Below are positions 23,185 through 35,565 of a DNA stretch of 64,000 nt, one piece after another. A program made the translations under genes and the position numbers. The stretch is from assembly GCA_036250195.1 (NCBI GenBank), contig JAVHZZ010000006.1, forward strand, positions 172,033,624-172,097,623, read 5' to 3'. The number at the start of each line of letters is the position of its first letter. Position 1 is the stretch's first letter. This stretch comes from Mixophyes australis. Its lineage: Eukaryota; Chordata; Amphibia; Anura; Limnodynastidae. Under the pieces are notes generated by a model. The model was not told the DNA's origin. It did not search any database and saw only the letters and a list, made by a program, of their open reading frames with translations.

Positions 23185-24072
23185 CGAAGTTGTATAATTG
23201 GATGAACAAAAGTAAATTGGTTAATATTGTTTTATTGGTCGATTGCACTCAGTATACACGCTACACGTGGCATACTGCGATCGCACGGTAAAATACGCAC
23301 GTACACACTCGCATTACAACATTTAGTTATTTATATAATTCATATTCATATTGAATCTATTCTACAGTGATTTATGAGCAGATAGCTTTAAGTTTATTAT
23401 TAGTTTATATATTATGATTATATGTACACCTCAGTGTTATTTAAGGTTCAGGTTAAAGGAAATGTGTCACGTCTGATATCATATTAATCCCCTTTACATC
23501 AGCAGCTGTCTGGTGCATTCGGCGAAGAGATTGCACATTGCATACTCTAGTTATTGATGTTAGGGAATAAACCTTTAATATGATGCTGACTATAAAATGC
23601 TAATAGACTAGTTGTAACTGGAGTCTTGGCGGGAACAAAGGAGCACATCCCCTGGAGAGATGACCCCCACCTTTGGATTCTTTAGTTTGAACTAGCCTAT
23701 GACCTGTTTACCCTGGACCCACCGGAAGTCTGGACCTATAGAAGCAAGCCACGTCATCTGCATTGTTCACTATGTAACACTGAATGTATATATATCGTAG
23801 CTGCGTTCCCACTAGCTTCAGTCTACTCTAACCACAGTATTCAAGGGTGAACTACTGTTCACTGGTGCCCGTGGGAGCGCAGTGCAAGCGCATGCGAATG
23901 CAGCGGTATGTATGTATCTTTTGGTATTGGCTGTCCTGTACTGTATTATATTATAATCATGTATTGAACTTTAACTTTTACATCTGCTAAAATAAATCAC
24001 TTTGTGCGTTGGAAACACAATACAATCTCCTATGCAATGCTTATTTGAAAACGATAGAATTACTTTAATAAT
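23182..24072 (+). repeat. provirus 5' LTR
   Basis: Begins TGTCGAAGTTG and ends with ACTTTAATAAT before the primer site. A TATATATAT stretch near 23787 can serve as a TATA box, and AATAAA at 23991-23996 as polyadenylation signal. The 3' end lacks the usual CA that both solo relatives have. Confidence 0.9.
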
Positions 24073-24073
24073 T

Positions 24074-24091
24074 TGGGGGCTCTGAGTTTGG
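24074..24091 (+). promoter_or_regulatory. retroviral primer-binding site, proline tRNA type
   Basis: TGGGGGCTC immediately after the LTR equals the first nine bases of the classical proline tRNA primer site; the remaining bases differ. Confidence 0.65.
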
Positions 24092-24187
24092 AGGTTACGT
24101 TATCGGCAGGTATGCAACACTTACGGTTTTCGGTTCCTCAACAAAGGGTGGATTTACGGACGAGTCTCATACAGGAAAGAACACAAT

Positions 24188-24362
24188 GGGCTAGATTTAC
24201 TAAGCTGCGGGTTTAAAAAAGTGGCGATGTTGCCTATAGCAACCAATCAGATTCTAGCTGTCATTTTGTAGAAGGTACTAAATAAATGAAAGCTAGAATG
24301 TGATTGGTTGCTATAGGCAGCATCCCCACTTTTTCAAACACGCAGCTTAGTAAATCTAGCCC
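24188..24362. mobile_element. MITE, G-run family, copy B, TSD AAT
   Basis: 175-bp near-palindrome, GGGCTAGATTTACTAAGCTG and its inverse, flanked by AAT on both sides. It sits in the provirus leader, between the primer-binding site and gag, so it arrived after the retrovirus. Confidence 0.9.
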
Positions 24363-24993
24363 AATGTGTTCAAGACCTGTGGTTCACTCTGTGTTGCGAA
24401 ACCTAATGTCCGTTGTTGCATAATCTGAAGGAGTGCTAACTTGAATCTAGGGACAAGAAAGAAAAATGTTTCTTTTTTATTGTCGTTTTACATTTTAAAG
24501 GGTATTGCATTGCATAGGGTATGTGTACTTCCTGCCTTGCGTATGTGTACTTCCGGTAATATTGCCACGTGGTTAAACAATCGTTTTGATAGTTGTTATA
24601 CATGCATAGTATATTCACTTGTTAAAACCTCTGCAACAATATTACTATTGTTGGGAACTTTAATTTTCTGCGCAGAAAAGGTGTATGTTGTGTGATTTGG
24701 TGACTAAATACACTAAGGTTTGATCTTTTGTTGAATAGAGTGTCAGTTGCTGTCTTACGATGCAGGTGCCCAACTGGTGTATGGTATACAAGGCAGATAT
24801 ACCGGTGGCGGAAACAAAGCAAGTTTTCGCGACATGCACCCAAGAGTAATCGCATCGTTAATGATAACTAGTATCTTTAAGCGTTGCGATCAGACCACGC
24901 GGCAAGGAAAGCCGTGATTGTAACTTGGGAGCACGGGGAGGAATTCTGTTGGCAAGGCCGGTAATTGACTTTACCGGATGCTGCCATTGGTAA

Positions 24994-25195
24994 TAAACTC
25001 AGCAGATTTTGTTGGAGAGTCAGGGGTAATCGAGGAGCTGATAACCCTTTAGTCTGCATTGATATTTCTGTATTAGGGGTTCTTGTCTAAAATTGTATAA
25101 ACTCAGCAGATTTGTTGGAGAATCAGGGGTAATCGAGGAGCTGATAACCCTTTAGTCCGCATTGATATTTCTGTATTAGGGGTCTTTGTCTAAGA
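24994..25195 (+). repeat. tandem duplication (period 104 bp) in the retroviral leader
   Basis: Two near-identical copies starting TAAACTCAGCAGATTT and containing GGGGTAATCGAGGAGCTGAT and TTGATATTTCTGTATTAGG. A second, 37-bp duplication (TGGCAGGATATT...GGAACCCTAT) follows at 25294-25367. Confidence 0.93.
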
Positions 25196-25395
25196 CGAGA
25201 GGAAGCGAGTGGACGCAGCTTGTAGCAAATACGTCCACGGGCCAATAAAATATCTCTAGCGGTAGATTGCGGGTGGCAGAGTGTTGAAAGTAGTGGCAGG
25301 ATATTTTAATATTTCTGGAACCCTATATTGTGGCAGGATATTGTGATATTTCTGGAACCCTATTGTTCAACAGGGGTGCTAAGCAGGCGCTAGAG

Positions 25396-26910
25396 ATGGC
25401 CAATGTACTGCCTAAGGAAAGCCTTATTGATTCAGCAAGATTTCTTATGTGTAAGAAATATGGTGCATACGCAACAGCGTATTGCGACACGTGGATCAAG
25501 ATGACCAAGGATTGTGGTAGGCCTTTCACAATAATAGGGAGTTTTAATGCAGAGGTACTAAATAATGTAGAAGAAAAAGTATGGTTGATTAGATCAACAG
25601 AAGTGAGAACTAGACATGATGATTGTTTAAGGTTGTGGCAAATGGAAGGCAACACGTGGTAGAGCAGCGAATGCACAGCTGAAGTAAGTGTGGCGAAAAG
25701 CGCACGCACAGCAGAAATGAGCTTACCGGAAATGAGCGTTCTGGAAGTGTGCGTTGCAAAGCATGTAGAACTAAGCGCAAGCACGCCCCCGACAAATTTG
25801 GTCGGGGCGGAAAGTACAGCCAATACCAAAAATGTAAAAACTGTAACTAGTAACTTGTATGTTGTTTTAAGTAATGTTAAAAGTAATGTTTCAGGACAAA
25901 GAAAAGTACCGATCCCACCAGCAGGGGCAGCGGCTGAAAGTGGTGAGAATAATGTAAAGATTAACAAAGAGGGAGACATTCATTGTACTGCAACAGCAAT
26001 TCCAGCAACTAGTTCAGAACATAGTGATTTGGCAGGCTTACATCCTGTCTGCACAACAGCAGTTCCCAATGGGAAAGCGGACAGAGATAGTGTAGTTCCC
26101 ATGAAACATGTAGTAACGCATTTTCCATGGACTAGGTCTGAACTGTTTACAATTATGTCTGATTTCCCTGATCCTAGAAAAGATTTGGCCAAGTGTCAGA
26201 AATGTATTAGACATTTAGGAAATGCACATGAATCTACTAATAAAGATTAGCGAGTGCTGTTTAGAGCCTGTCTTCCTCTCGATACTGACATACAAAAGTT
26301 CAATAAGGATTGTATGTTGGAGGAGGATAAATCCTTAACCGAGGATGATAATCAGGACAATATTAGACGTATACTCACACAGTTGGCCATATATTTTCCA
26401 ATGATAGTGGAATGGAAAAAAAATTTCACTATCAAACAAAAAGGTAGTGAGATTACAACTGACTATTTCGTCAGGGCTCTAGCAGCCATGACTAAGTACA
26501 CAGGGATACCAGATATAAGGGAGAATCCACATCATAGGGAGGTAGCTGTTGCAGTACTAATGGACGGTCTCCGGGAGGATCTAAGGACCTGGATACAAAC
26601 CTCTTTTCCTAATTGGAGAGGTCTCACAGTAAATGAAATTAGAGAGCATGCTGTAGAACATGATAAAAATATATGTAAAAAGGAAAAAGCGCAGAGTGAT
26701 AGGCTAATGATGGTGGGTATCCAGGCTTTAGGAAAATTACATTCACAACCTCAGAATTATAAAAACCTCTATAAGGGACAAAAGAAACAGAAATCTTTGA
26801 AGTGTTTTAACTGCCTGATAAAGGGACATTTAAGGAAAGATTGCAAACAAGATCTGAGAGCAAAAGCTGGGAAATTAGGACCAGGCAAGGCAAATAATAA
26901 TCAATGGTAA
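25396..26910 (+). pseudogene. gag: retroviral gag, two in-frame amber stops
   Basis: One continuous frame, open from 25294 with its first good ATG at 25396, interrupted only by TAG at 25660-25662 and 26248-26250. The last part holds a capsid-like segment with an IKQKGSEITTDYFVRAL stretch that resembles the major homology region, and ends with one CCHC zinc knuckle (CFNCLIKGHLRKDC, C-X2-C-X4-H-X4-C). The middle part is low-complexity and rich in Ser, Ala and Val, as in many gag linkers. Gag would form the particle core and package RNA. With two stops it cannot give a full product without readthrough or another start. Confidence 0.85.
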
Positions 26911-28660
26911 GTATTAATGTGCAAGTTTAGAAAGAAACTGATTTAAAAAAAATAAAAAAAAGGTAATCTTTGTTGAGTTTGCTTGTTTGTTTTATGTTGC
27001 TTGCTTTTCTGATTGCTGGCCGATGGTAAATAATGAAAATGTTTGTTTCATTTGTTGTTTAAAGATAACTATCCTGTTTTTCTTCTCACAGATAAGGGTA
27101 CACAAAAGAAATATAGACTTAGTGCTTAAATGGGTGGGATACAGAAATGGAAAATGACTCTTGAAAGATTACTTAACAATGGATCATTGGAACACTCTTT
27201 GTTTTAGGCTGCAGTGACTCATGATAATTTGTTTGGCTGAGAATCATTATCCAAAAATGAAGTATGTACATACTTTGCTCCAAAATATCGTTTTATGTAT
27301 CTCAAGATGAGTCACCAAGAGTTATTTTTTTTCTATTTCTCCGTCATAAGTCAGGAAGTCCGTCGCAAAGTTATGTAGTCAATGTGATACCGAGTTCTTA
27401 ATGAACAAATGATGGACAACACTGGATTGCATGGTTGATGTAAGAGCCCCTAGTCAAGTATGGGGAGGGGCCATAGTTTAGCAAATAGCTAAGGGGATTA
27501 GTGGAATTAATACAGCCATTTTCCCATAGAGTCCAATCCAGCTGTCATTTTTGGTGTAAAAATCTCCCTTTCTGCATGTATGTTTGTTTTCAAACCCTTG
27601 TATTCAAATCTTTGCATTCCTATTATTCATTGCTTTCTTATTTCTCATTCTTTACATCTATGCTAGTATCTCTCTATCTTTCTCTCTCTCTCTCTCTGCT
27701 CTTGTATAGAGATACAAAAAGACATAGACACAGTCTCATTAATGGGGCTAAGACAATTTTTTTTACATAAGATAAACTCAGGGATATACACACCAGATTG
27801 ACATGAGTTACAGAAACAGTCAGGGGTTTTGTGTTATGTGTATAGAAGCTGCTAATGTTAAGCAGAAAGTTTTTGTGTGGAAAAATGATTCTTTTTTTTT
27901 TTTTTTTAGTTAGAATGCATATCTGCTTTTTGCCTCCTGTACAAAGTGTGCCTTTATATTTATGCACAAAGGGTGGATAGATCGCTACAAGTTAGGCATA
28001 CAGATATGCATCTCTGTGTAGAACATTGGAGTAGGATTTTTGCCACAAGATACGACATAATGTGAAACCCTAGAAAATGTAGAATTTCCGTGTTTTATAT
28101 TTTTCACTGTTAGACAGACATGTACAGGGTACTGTTATATTTGAAGAAAGTGTTATAGAAATAGACCCCTTGCTTTTCTCACTTAGTCAAGTAGCTGAAT
28201 GTGACGTACTGAGAATGGCATGTGAGTTGGCAGAGGGAAAATCGATTGATATACATTGGTCTTCAGCATTTTTGTAGTCTAGGGGGCGACGTTAAGTTGA
28301 CTAAAAAAAAATATTTTTTATAGCAATACCAGCACAGGAGTAGGACACTACATAGAGGACTTTACACAGTGACACAATTACCAACTGAAATAGCTGCTTG
28401 TAAAGTCCACACTTATACACACGACCATACATGGCTGTCACACCAGGGCGAACATAGCTGTCAAATAGACAGCAGGGTTTTATGTGACAGCTGACAAATT
28501 TATGTTTTGTTTTGTTTTTCATTGTATTGTTTTAAAATGTGAACACACACACACATGCACGCATACACATATTAGTTAATATATGAAGATTTGTGTTACC
28601 TGAAGAATAAACTGTTGGGAAGGTAAAGAGATGTGGTGAGGAGTCTGGCGGACCCTGGAG
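26911..28660 (+). other. provirus interior without recognisable genes
   Basis: No protease or reverse-transcriptase motifs found in any frame. Contains a CT microsatellite near 27670-27700 and A/T runs. Most of pol appears deleted or replaced. Confidence 0.55.
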
Positions 28661-28672
28661 AGATGGACAAGG

Positions 28673-28830
28673 TAGACCAGTAGCTCCCAGAGTGTATCTT
28701 CCAGACCTAGCGGAGGCAGCACATGGTCTGGTTCAGATGGGTACAGAAGTTATGCGCAAGCTGGTAAGAGCATATTGGGGTGCACCAGACATTTCTTCTC
28801 AAGCTAGTAGGATGGCAACGTCCTATCTTG
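28673..28830 (+). pseudogene. pol: retroviral integrase N-terminal relic
   Basis: A short frame reads a pattern typical of the retroviral integrase zinc-binding region: VYLPDL, AHGLVQMG, MRKLVRAYWGAPD, followed by a degraded second half where a CxxC pair is expected. It is the only pol relic I recognise. It ends in a stop and has lost the catalytic core. Confidence 0.55.
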
Positions 28831-30790
28831 ATTAAGAGAATGTCAAGAAGATGATACCAATAGAGCCATCCCATATCCCTCCTGCAGATGGGTTTTTCTC
28901 CAGGTAAAACAAATCCACGTCATCCAATTACCACCATGCAGGATCCTCAAGTATACACTGGTGTACCAATGAAATATGTCTGGGTAAAGGTGTATTGAAA
29001 TGTGTCTAATGTATTACTGTGTCATACTCAAAGCTTTTGTTATTCAATGTGATAGCCCTAGAGTTATAATAGGTGATAAGGGTATTTATGTTATTGATAA
29101 TAAATGTATAATGTATGAGTAGTGGTAACAAATTACATACTTTCGATTTTCCACAAACCAGTGTAAACATAAAGTAATGGTACTAGGTAGAACAAATTGA
29201 ATAGAATGAGAGTTGGAACTTGATTGAAGTGGTTGATAGCTTTGGCCACTAGTCCTTCCCCGCTACCAAAGATCACTCCTGGGCTGCCTCTTAACCTGTT
29301 AATTTTTAAGATGTTCTTGACCCCTCTTGAGATGAGATTGTTACAGAGAGGCTAGTTTAGACCTTGACAGGAGGTAAATGGTGAGACAGCAACCGAGAAC
29401 GTCCAAAACACTGTTTCCTGAAAAGTCACACTAACTGTCAGGATGTTGGATCGGGAGAGTAGGTTGTGGAACAGTAATTTCTTAGGCTCAGGTTATTTGA
29501 CAGACAGGTACCAGGTGTAGGCTACCAGCATCACGACTTCAAGGGTAGCAGAGACACACTGGTGCCCATTTCACCCATTGCAGAAGGGCCAACACTCAAA
29601 GAAGGGTCCAAGTGCACTCATGAATCTGTTCAAGGAGGCCTCGAATGCAGTTAGTAGCACCTGAGCCAGAGGCTAAGACAGTTGTCCATCATGAAGTTGT
29701 AGGTTTCCTGTTCTGTGTTTCTCTCATCACGTTCTCTTTTCGGGACAGTCAATTCTTTTGATTGTCGACAGGTGACAGAGGCTGGCAGGTAATGATAATG
29801 AGGTATTGGGGATGAAGGAGAAGATAGTAGCATAATCGGTCCAGCCAATTACTCTATTCAATTCAGGGGTAAAGGAAAATTTGGAAACCTTGGAGCTTGG
29901 AGAAAGTGCAAAGGGCTATTGTCTGAGTAGCATTACGTCCGTAAGTACGTTGACCCCCATAGTTGAAGAGAAGTACACCCAGCGATGCCAGTCCAGTAAT
30001 ATTCGGACTTGAGCAGGCATCCTTGAGAATGATTATCATTCTTGGGAGGGTAAGGTTTTAGACCAAACAAAGTGCTGGGCGTGCTCTCACGAGCCTCAGT
30101 GATTATATCAAGTAGGATTAGTTCTCTTTCCACTAAATATTCTTGAGGTACCCGAATTTTGGGTGGGAGGCCACTAGGGGAAAAGTACGACACCTAGGTC
30201 CCTTAATCTGGAGTCTCCCAATGTTTGGCAAGCCAACCGCTATTTCATGCACAAAGAAACCTGAGTATTGGGAGACTGGGAAGAACGAACAGACAATAGC
30301 CCGCCCACAAGTGTTGATGAAAAGAACTGATGACATTATTAGAAGTGTGTATATTAATGCAAGCTGAAGGAGATTGTATATGGCATTATTGATAGACATA
30401 GGATGATGCTATTGATGAACATGAAGTGTTTAAATGTATTCTGAGCTTAAAGACATGCGTTGAACAGATGAACCTGTTAAACTTTGAAGAATTGTAGTAG
30501 AGTATTCTGTATAACTGATACCTGTTCTATTGTACTTTGTACCTTTCCAAATAATGTATTACGTGTTTTATTACACCCTTGAAGGGCATACAAAAGGTTA
30601 TCTCCAAGCTCCAGAAGTATACGGTTTATAGAAAAAGGAAAAATTGTCTTGAGGATTAAGACTCTCTTACGATAATTTGTTTAGATCTACAGACAGCATG
30701 ATCATACACCAAGGGGGACTTGCATTACATAGCAATGAAACGTGTTACTGAGATCCTCCATATAACATCTTTAAGGTGATAGTTTATTAT
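28831..30790 (+). other. provirus interior, position of env, no recognisable frame
   Basis: This is where env would lie. No open frame longer than about 90 codons and no clear signal peptide, fusion peptide or transmembrane arrangement. Confidence 0.5.
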
Positions 30791-30796
30791 ACTATC

Positions 30797-30808
30797 AAAG
30801 GGTGGAAC
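30797..30808 (+). promoter_or_regulatory. polypurine tract of the provirus
   Basis: AAAGGGTGGAAC directly before the 3' LTR, the usual plus-strand primer position. Confidence 0.75.
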
Positions 30809-31699
30809 TGTCGAAGTCGTATAATTGGATGAACGAAAGTATATTGGTTAATATTGTTTTATTGGTCGATTGCACTCAGTATACACGCTACACGTGGCAT
30901 ACTGTGATCGCACGGTAAAATACGCACGTACACACTCGCATTACAACATTTAGTTATTTATATAATTCATATTCATATTGAATCTATTCTACAGTGATTT
31001 ATGAGCAGATAGCATTTAGTTTGTTATTAGTTTATATATTATGATTATATGTACACCTCAGTGTTATTTAAGGTTCAGGTTAAAGGAAATGTGTCATGTC
31101 TGATATCATATTAATCCCCTTTACATCAGCAGCTGTCCGGTGCATTCGGCGAAGAGATCGCACATTCCATACTCTAGTTATTGATGTTAGGGAATAAACC
31201 TTTAATATGATGCTGACTATAAAATGCTAATAGACTAGTTGTAACTGGAGTCTTGGCGGGAACAAAGGAGCACATCCCCTGGAGAGATGACCCCCACCTT
31301 TGGATTCTTTAGTTTGAACTAGCCTATGACATGTTTACCATGGACCCACCGGAAGTCTGGACCTATAGAAGCAAGCCACGTCATCTGCATTGTTCACTAT
31401 GTAACACTGAATGTATATATATCATAGCTGCGCTTCCACTAGCTTCAGTCTACTCTGACCACAGTATTCAAGGGTGAACTACTGTTCACTGGTGCCCGTG
31501 GGAGCGCAGTGCGAGCGCGTCCGAACGAAGCGGTATGTATGTATCTTTTGGTATTGGCTGTACTGTACTGTTTTATATTATAATCATGTATTGAACTTTA
31601 ACTTTTACATCTGCTAAAATAAATCACTTTGTGCTTTGGAAACACAATACAATCGCCTATGCAATGCTTATTTGAAAATGATAGAATTACTTTAATAAT
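30809..31699 (+). repeat. provirus 3' LTR
   Basis: Same length and layout as the 5' LTR. The sequences part after AATAAT: primer site follows the 5' copy, and CTAATATATAAATG follows this copy. Confidence 0.9.
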
Positions 31700-32160
31700 C
31701 TAATATATAAATGCTTAGTGGCGTCTGTGTGTGTGTGGAAAAAAAAACCCAAGTTGCAGCGCCACCTGCTGGGCAGAGTTATACACTGACCTACTAAATT
31801 CTTAGTGTGTGTGGGAAAAAAAATTCAAAAAGGGCTGAAATTTGGTAGGGCTCAAACTCATTTTTGTGAGGTAATTTTACCTCATGAACACACATGTGTA
31901 GAGGCGTGCGTTAGTGTGTGTGTGTGGAAAAAACTATTTTCTCAGAAAGGGCTCATCCAATTGACCTGAAATTTAGTATACTGACATTATTTGACAAAAA
32001 AATTAGAATAGTCAAGTCAGTTAACTTCTATCATCCCCCCTTCCCCCCGTGGGAGGGGTAGTAAAGGCTAAATTTACGAGTTGAGGGGTCAAACTCATTT
32101 TCGTGAGGTAATTGTACCTCATGAACACACATTAAAAAGGCCGCTTGCGTCGGGAACTAA
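31700..32160 (+). mobile_element. possible Helitron-like 5' region
   Basis: Starts (after an A) TCTAATATATAAATGCTTAG, with TC at the start and an A before it as Helitrons show, then TGTGTG-rich and A-rich stretches. A segment TCAAACTCATTTT.GTGAGG followed by TAATT.TACCTCATGAACAC occurs at 31852 and again at 32089, each time with a GAGGTAA/TTACCTC hairpin. No 3' CTRR end was identified. Confidence 0.4.
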
Positions 32161-32262
32161 CGCTCTTCCAAATTCTCTAGGTCCAAATGCATGACAAGAA
32201 CCTTTTTAAGACCTTAAGTAGCTTGATTTGACTAGAATGCATAAGTATCATGCACAGGTTAA

Positions 32263-32287
32263 CTTGTGTATATATATCTATATATAT

Positions 32288-32361
<74 letters not shown>
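32263..32361. repeat. (TA)n microsatellite
   Basis: About 100 bp of TA repeats with few interruptions. Confidence 0.95.
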
Positions 32362-34153
32362 TTATATTTTAACATACCCAGCAGGTTAACTTTTATAGAG
32401 TATACTGTACAGGTTGTGATGTGATTTCTGTAAATAGGGTGGGTGTATACTTCCGTGCATCAACAAAATGTCCAGAAAATGTTCCGTAATATGTGTCACT
32501 TAATCACGCTATATGTTGGTTGCGCTCACCAAGGGTTTTTTAGAGGGAATATAGCTAGTAACTGTCCCCCTTGGATTAGCCGAGTCAGGCAGAAACTCTT
32601 AAAATGTCAAGAATCCAACCTGTTACCATGGAAACACTCCACTGAGAGATAAATGAGCTATGCTTACACCAAGCAATAAGCAACTTGCACATTAGAGTTT
32701 CAGTATGCATGTGCAGCTCACTAAACGTGTCCTTCCTGATGCTGTATCAAATACATCTGTCTAAGCTTACTGTATCTCATCTGAACAAACATTTCAATAT
32801 ATGCCTAAAGGCAAAAGAGATCTTTCCCACCAGCGTACACAAGATTATATGATTTTTGCCAAATTTGTGAAGCCACGATGTGTGTGAAAACTGTGATGTG
32901 CTTTATTTCAGAGAAATCTACTGCAAAAATAACACATAAATATTCTTCAAAAATTGTAAGAATGGCATGTCCACGAAGTATGCAACTGTAATATGTAAAA
33001 TACACTGGTTAATTGTCCACCGTATGGGAAAGTTATCTTCACACATGACTTAGTAAAGTGAATATCTTTAAGTAAATAGTTTTAATGCTGAATAAAAACT
33101 ATTATGGTTTCACTTGCATTAGCACCATCAGGCTCTATACAGGTCATGCAGACATCCAATTCAAGTTTACTCTAGTTAAAGGACAAGTATCACAAAATTC
33201 CCTATTGCAGAAATGGCACTCATATAGGTGGCAGAAATCCCTCAAAACTAAAACGGAGCCAAACCAAACAATTGGCTGGCCCTGTTTTCCTATTCAAACA
33301 CTTTTCTTGCAATCCTGTTTTAATGAGCCCTTGTAGTGTGACAGTAATATATTTGCTATAGCACATACACAGTGGCCATTTAGTGATTTATTTGAAACAT
33401 TTTGACTATAGAATTCTTGAATAATTACACTTCAAGGTTTTGTTGAAGAACAATTAAAGTACTATTTGACTTCTAATATATCAAATTCTTTATATTACTA
33501 AGCTGACTAATATACATTGTAGCAAGAGGCTTATTTGTCACACCTCTCCTATAGGGAAGTAGGTAAAAATCCAGCAAGTCTGCAGGAGCAGGCTGCAGAC
33601 AGGGTTACATTTTCCTTGGTCTCCTCTTTTAGCATATACACACAGGTGTTCCACATGGTGTGTAATTGATTTGCTGTTGTGTTGTGATTTGTTTGCAGTG
33701 GTAGGGTGGAGGATAAAAACCTGTTTGGTTTTGTGAGCAGGACCACCGATGCCAGTTAGTGGCCGGCTAGTAGTGAGGAAAACTGTTTAGCCAGATGTAG
33801 GCTGTGAGAGAAATTGCATGAAGAAACTGCTGTTTATGCTAACCTGACACTTCCCAGTACGTTTGATTCAGTAGTGCAGTGTTGGCCTTACTTTATCACA
33901 ACATGAAATAATTAAACGGTTTGTACTAAATATGTTCATCTAGTTCTGAAAATCCTCTACAGAAAGTTTCATGTTTGGAGGGAGGAATTTCTCTACTACA
34001 GCAAACACAGAGTGACTGACAGCTTGGTCGATGTTTCTTTTCAGAAATGCTCTGTGTGGATTGATACACAGGGGCAATTCCAGAGTTGCCACAGCAAGGA
34101 AAATGTCTGCAGTATTAGTTTTTTGACTTGCATTAGATTGTATTAGAAATAAT
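32362..34153. other. unassigned region
   Basis: No gene seen. The stretch near 33536-33900 (TGTCACACC start, GGATAAAAACC) has an LTR-like look, but no end or duplication was found. Confidence 0.35.
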
Positions 34154-34296
34154 GTCCATAGATTGTAAGCTTGCGAGCAGGGCCTTCTCACCACTTTGTC
34201 TGTTTTACCCAGTTTGTTTATTAGTTTACTGTGTTTGTCCCCAATTGTAAAGAGCTACGGAATATGTTGGCGCTATTTAAATAAATGATGATGATG
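34154..34296 (+). mobile_element. L2-like LINE 3' tail
   Basis: Contains GATTGTAAGCTTGCGAGCAGGGCC and ends GGAATATGTTGGCGCTATTTAAATAAATG followed by (ATG)n, the characteristic 3' end of L2/CR1-type elements. Confidence 0.75.
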
Positions 34297-35387
34297 TCCC
34301 ATATATGTAGGAGGTGTTAGAGCTTTCTCTTAAGGGGGTGGGTGAAGTTATACTTTTTTTTTAGATAGAGTTGACTTGTAATATCCAGGTAACACTGGAA
34401 AAATGTATGTTACCTTCATGGCATAACAGAAGATTTCACCCTTTAGCTGGATTTACTCAAACTGAAACTGAGGCCTCCTATTTATAGCCTGAAAAAGCAG
34501 CTGTCTAAAGCCTGTACTAAGACACATTACATTGAATAAAAAAAGCTGCCTCCCTGTCATGAAGGTGTAAAAACTTTGCAGAGAGTGGGAAGAACAATAG
34601 GTGTAGACACAGGCAATTAGATCAGCATTAAAGTGGAAGCAGGGCCAAGGGAATATACATAAAAAGGGAACAGACAAGAATGACAAACAACCAATGTAGA
34701 GAAGATGAGGGGCAAACAAAGGAATAAAACAAATTAACAAGGGTAACAGATAAGTGGCATAGACAAGAGACAAAAAGTAAAGGAGTAAGAAAATGGAAAG
34801 TTTTTTCCCACCACACTGGAAAAGTTGATTAGGATGGAAGAAACTGGTAAAGATAGTGTAGACTGTATCTGTTTTATATGTTGACATGTATTTATTGTTT
34901 AGTGCTTTAACAACATTATTGAATACATGTAGACCCCCTTCCACCGTGTGTGGCCTTAGAGGGTGCATAGCTAGGTAATGCACCTTGTCACCAGCACTTT
35001 TCTCTGCCATGGCTAGCTCTTGGGGGTAGTAATATGTGAACATAGGGCTCTTGCATGTGCAGATTTTACAGTGTAGTCTCTTAGGTGTGGACAATGGTGT
35101 TGTAGCATGGTAGTGCAGTGTAACAGATAAACAATAATTTGGGTGACAAAATATAACTCTTTATTTACAGTCCTCTTCTCTCTAGCACAATACTTGGGTG
35201 GCAAATAATGGTAAAGCAAATATGTAAAGCTCCTCTTCATTCCAGCACAATTCTTAATTAGTTAACATACAGTCAGCCTCCTGATGCCTCAGAGCTCCCC
35301 TGGCTGAGATCAGTAGTTTCATACACTGTCTGCAGCCACACCTTTCCATGCTTTCTACAACAGGTTCTCATACTTTCATACTGACTC
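34297..35387. other. unassigned region
   Basis: A minus-strand frame of about 210 codons (34453-35094) is rich in Leu, Phe, Cys and Tyr and lacks any domain; I do not call it a gene. Confidence 0.35.
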
Positions 35388-35390
35388 TAT

Positions 35391-35562
35391 GGGGTATATT
35401 TACTAAACTGTGGGTTTGAAAAAGTGGAGATGTTGCCTATAGCAACCAAGATTCTAGCTGTCATTTTGTAGAATGTACTAAATAAATGATAACTAGAATC
35501 TGATTGGTTGCTATAGGCAACATCTCCACTTTTTCAAACCTGCAGTTTAGAAAATTTATCCC
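35391..35562. mobile_element. MITE, G-run family, copy C, TSD TAT
   Basis: 172-bp near-palindrome starting GGGGTATATTTACTAAACTG, flanked by TAT on both sides. Sister of 18134 and 24188. Confidence 0.9.
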
Positions 35563-35565
35563 TAT

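Larger units (their letters stand above)
23182..31699 (+). mobile_element. endogenous retrovirus, two LTRs, mostly gutted
   Basis: About 8.5 kb with LTRs of 891 bp in the same orientation, a primer-binding site after the first, a gag relic, an integrase relic and a polypurine tract before the second LTR. Protease, reverse transcriptase and envelope coding were not recognisable between 26911 and 30800. I counted roughly 27 differences between the LTRs (about 97% identity), so it is clearly older than the Gypsy copy at 47074. Class is uncertain; the 4-bp duplications of its solo LTR relatives and the proline-type primer site are compatible with gamma/epsilon-like retroviruses. Confidence 0.88.

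Noticed and set aside
30143..30367. Candidate env remnant in the provirus
   Set aside because: No cysteine pattern, fusion peptide or membrane anchor could be made out; kept as unassigned interior.
33536..33900. A further solo LTR starting TGTCACACC with a GGATAAAAACC box
   Set aside because: No matching CA end with a 4- or 5-bp duplication could be found.
34453..35094. 213-codon minus-strand frame rich in hydrophobic residues
   Set aside because: No signal peptide logic, no domain, biased composition, no supporting context.
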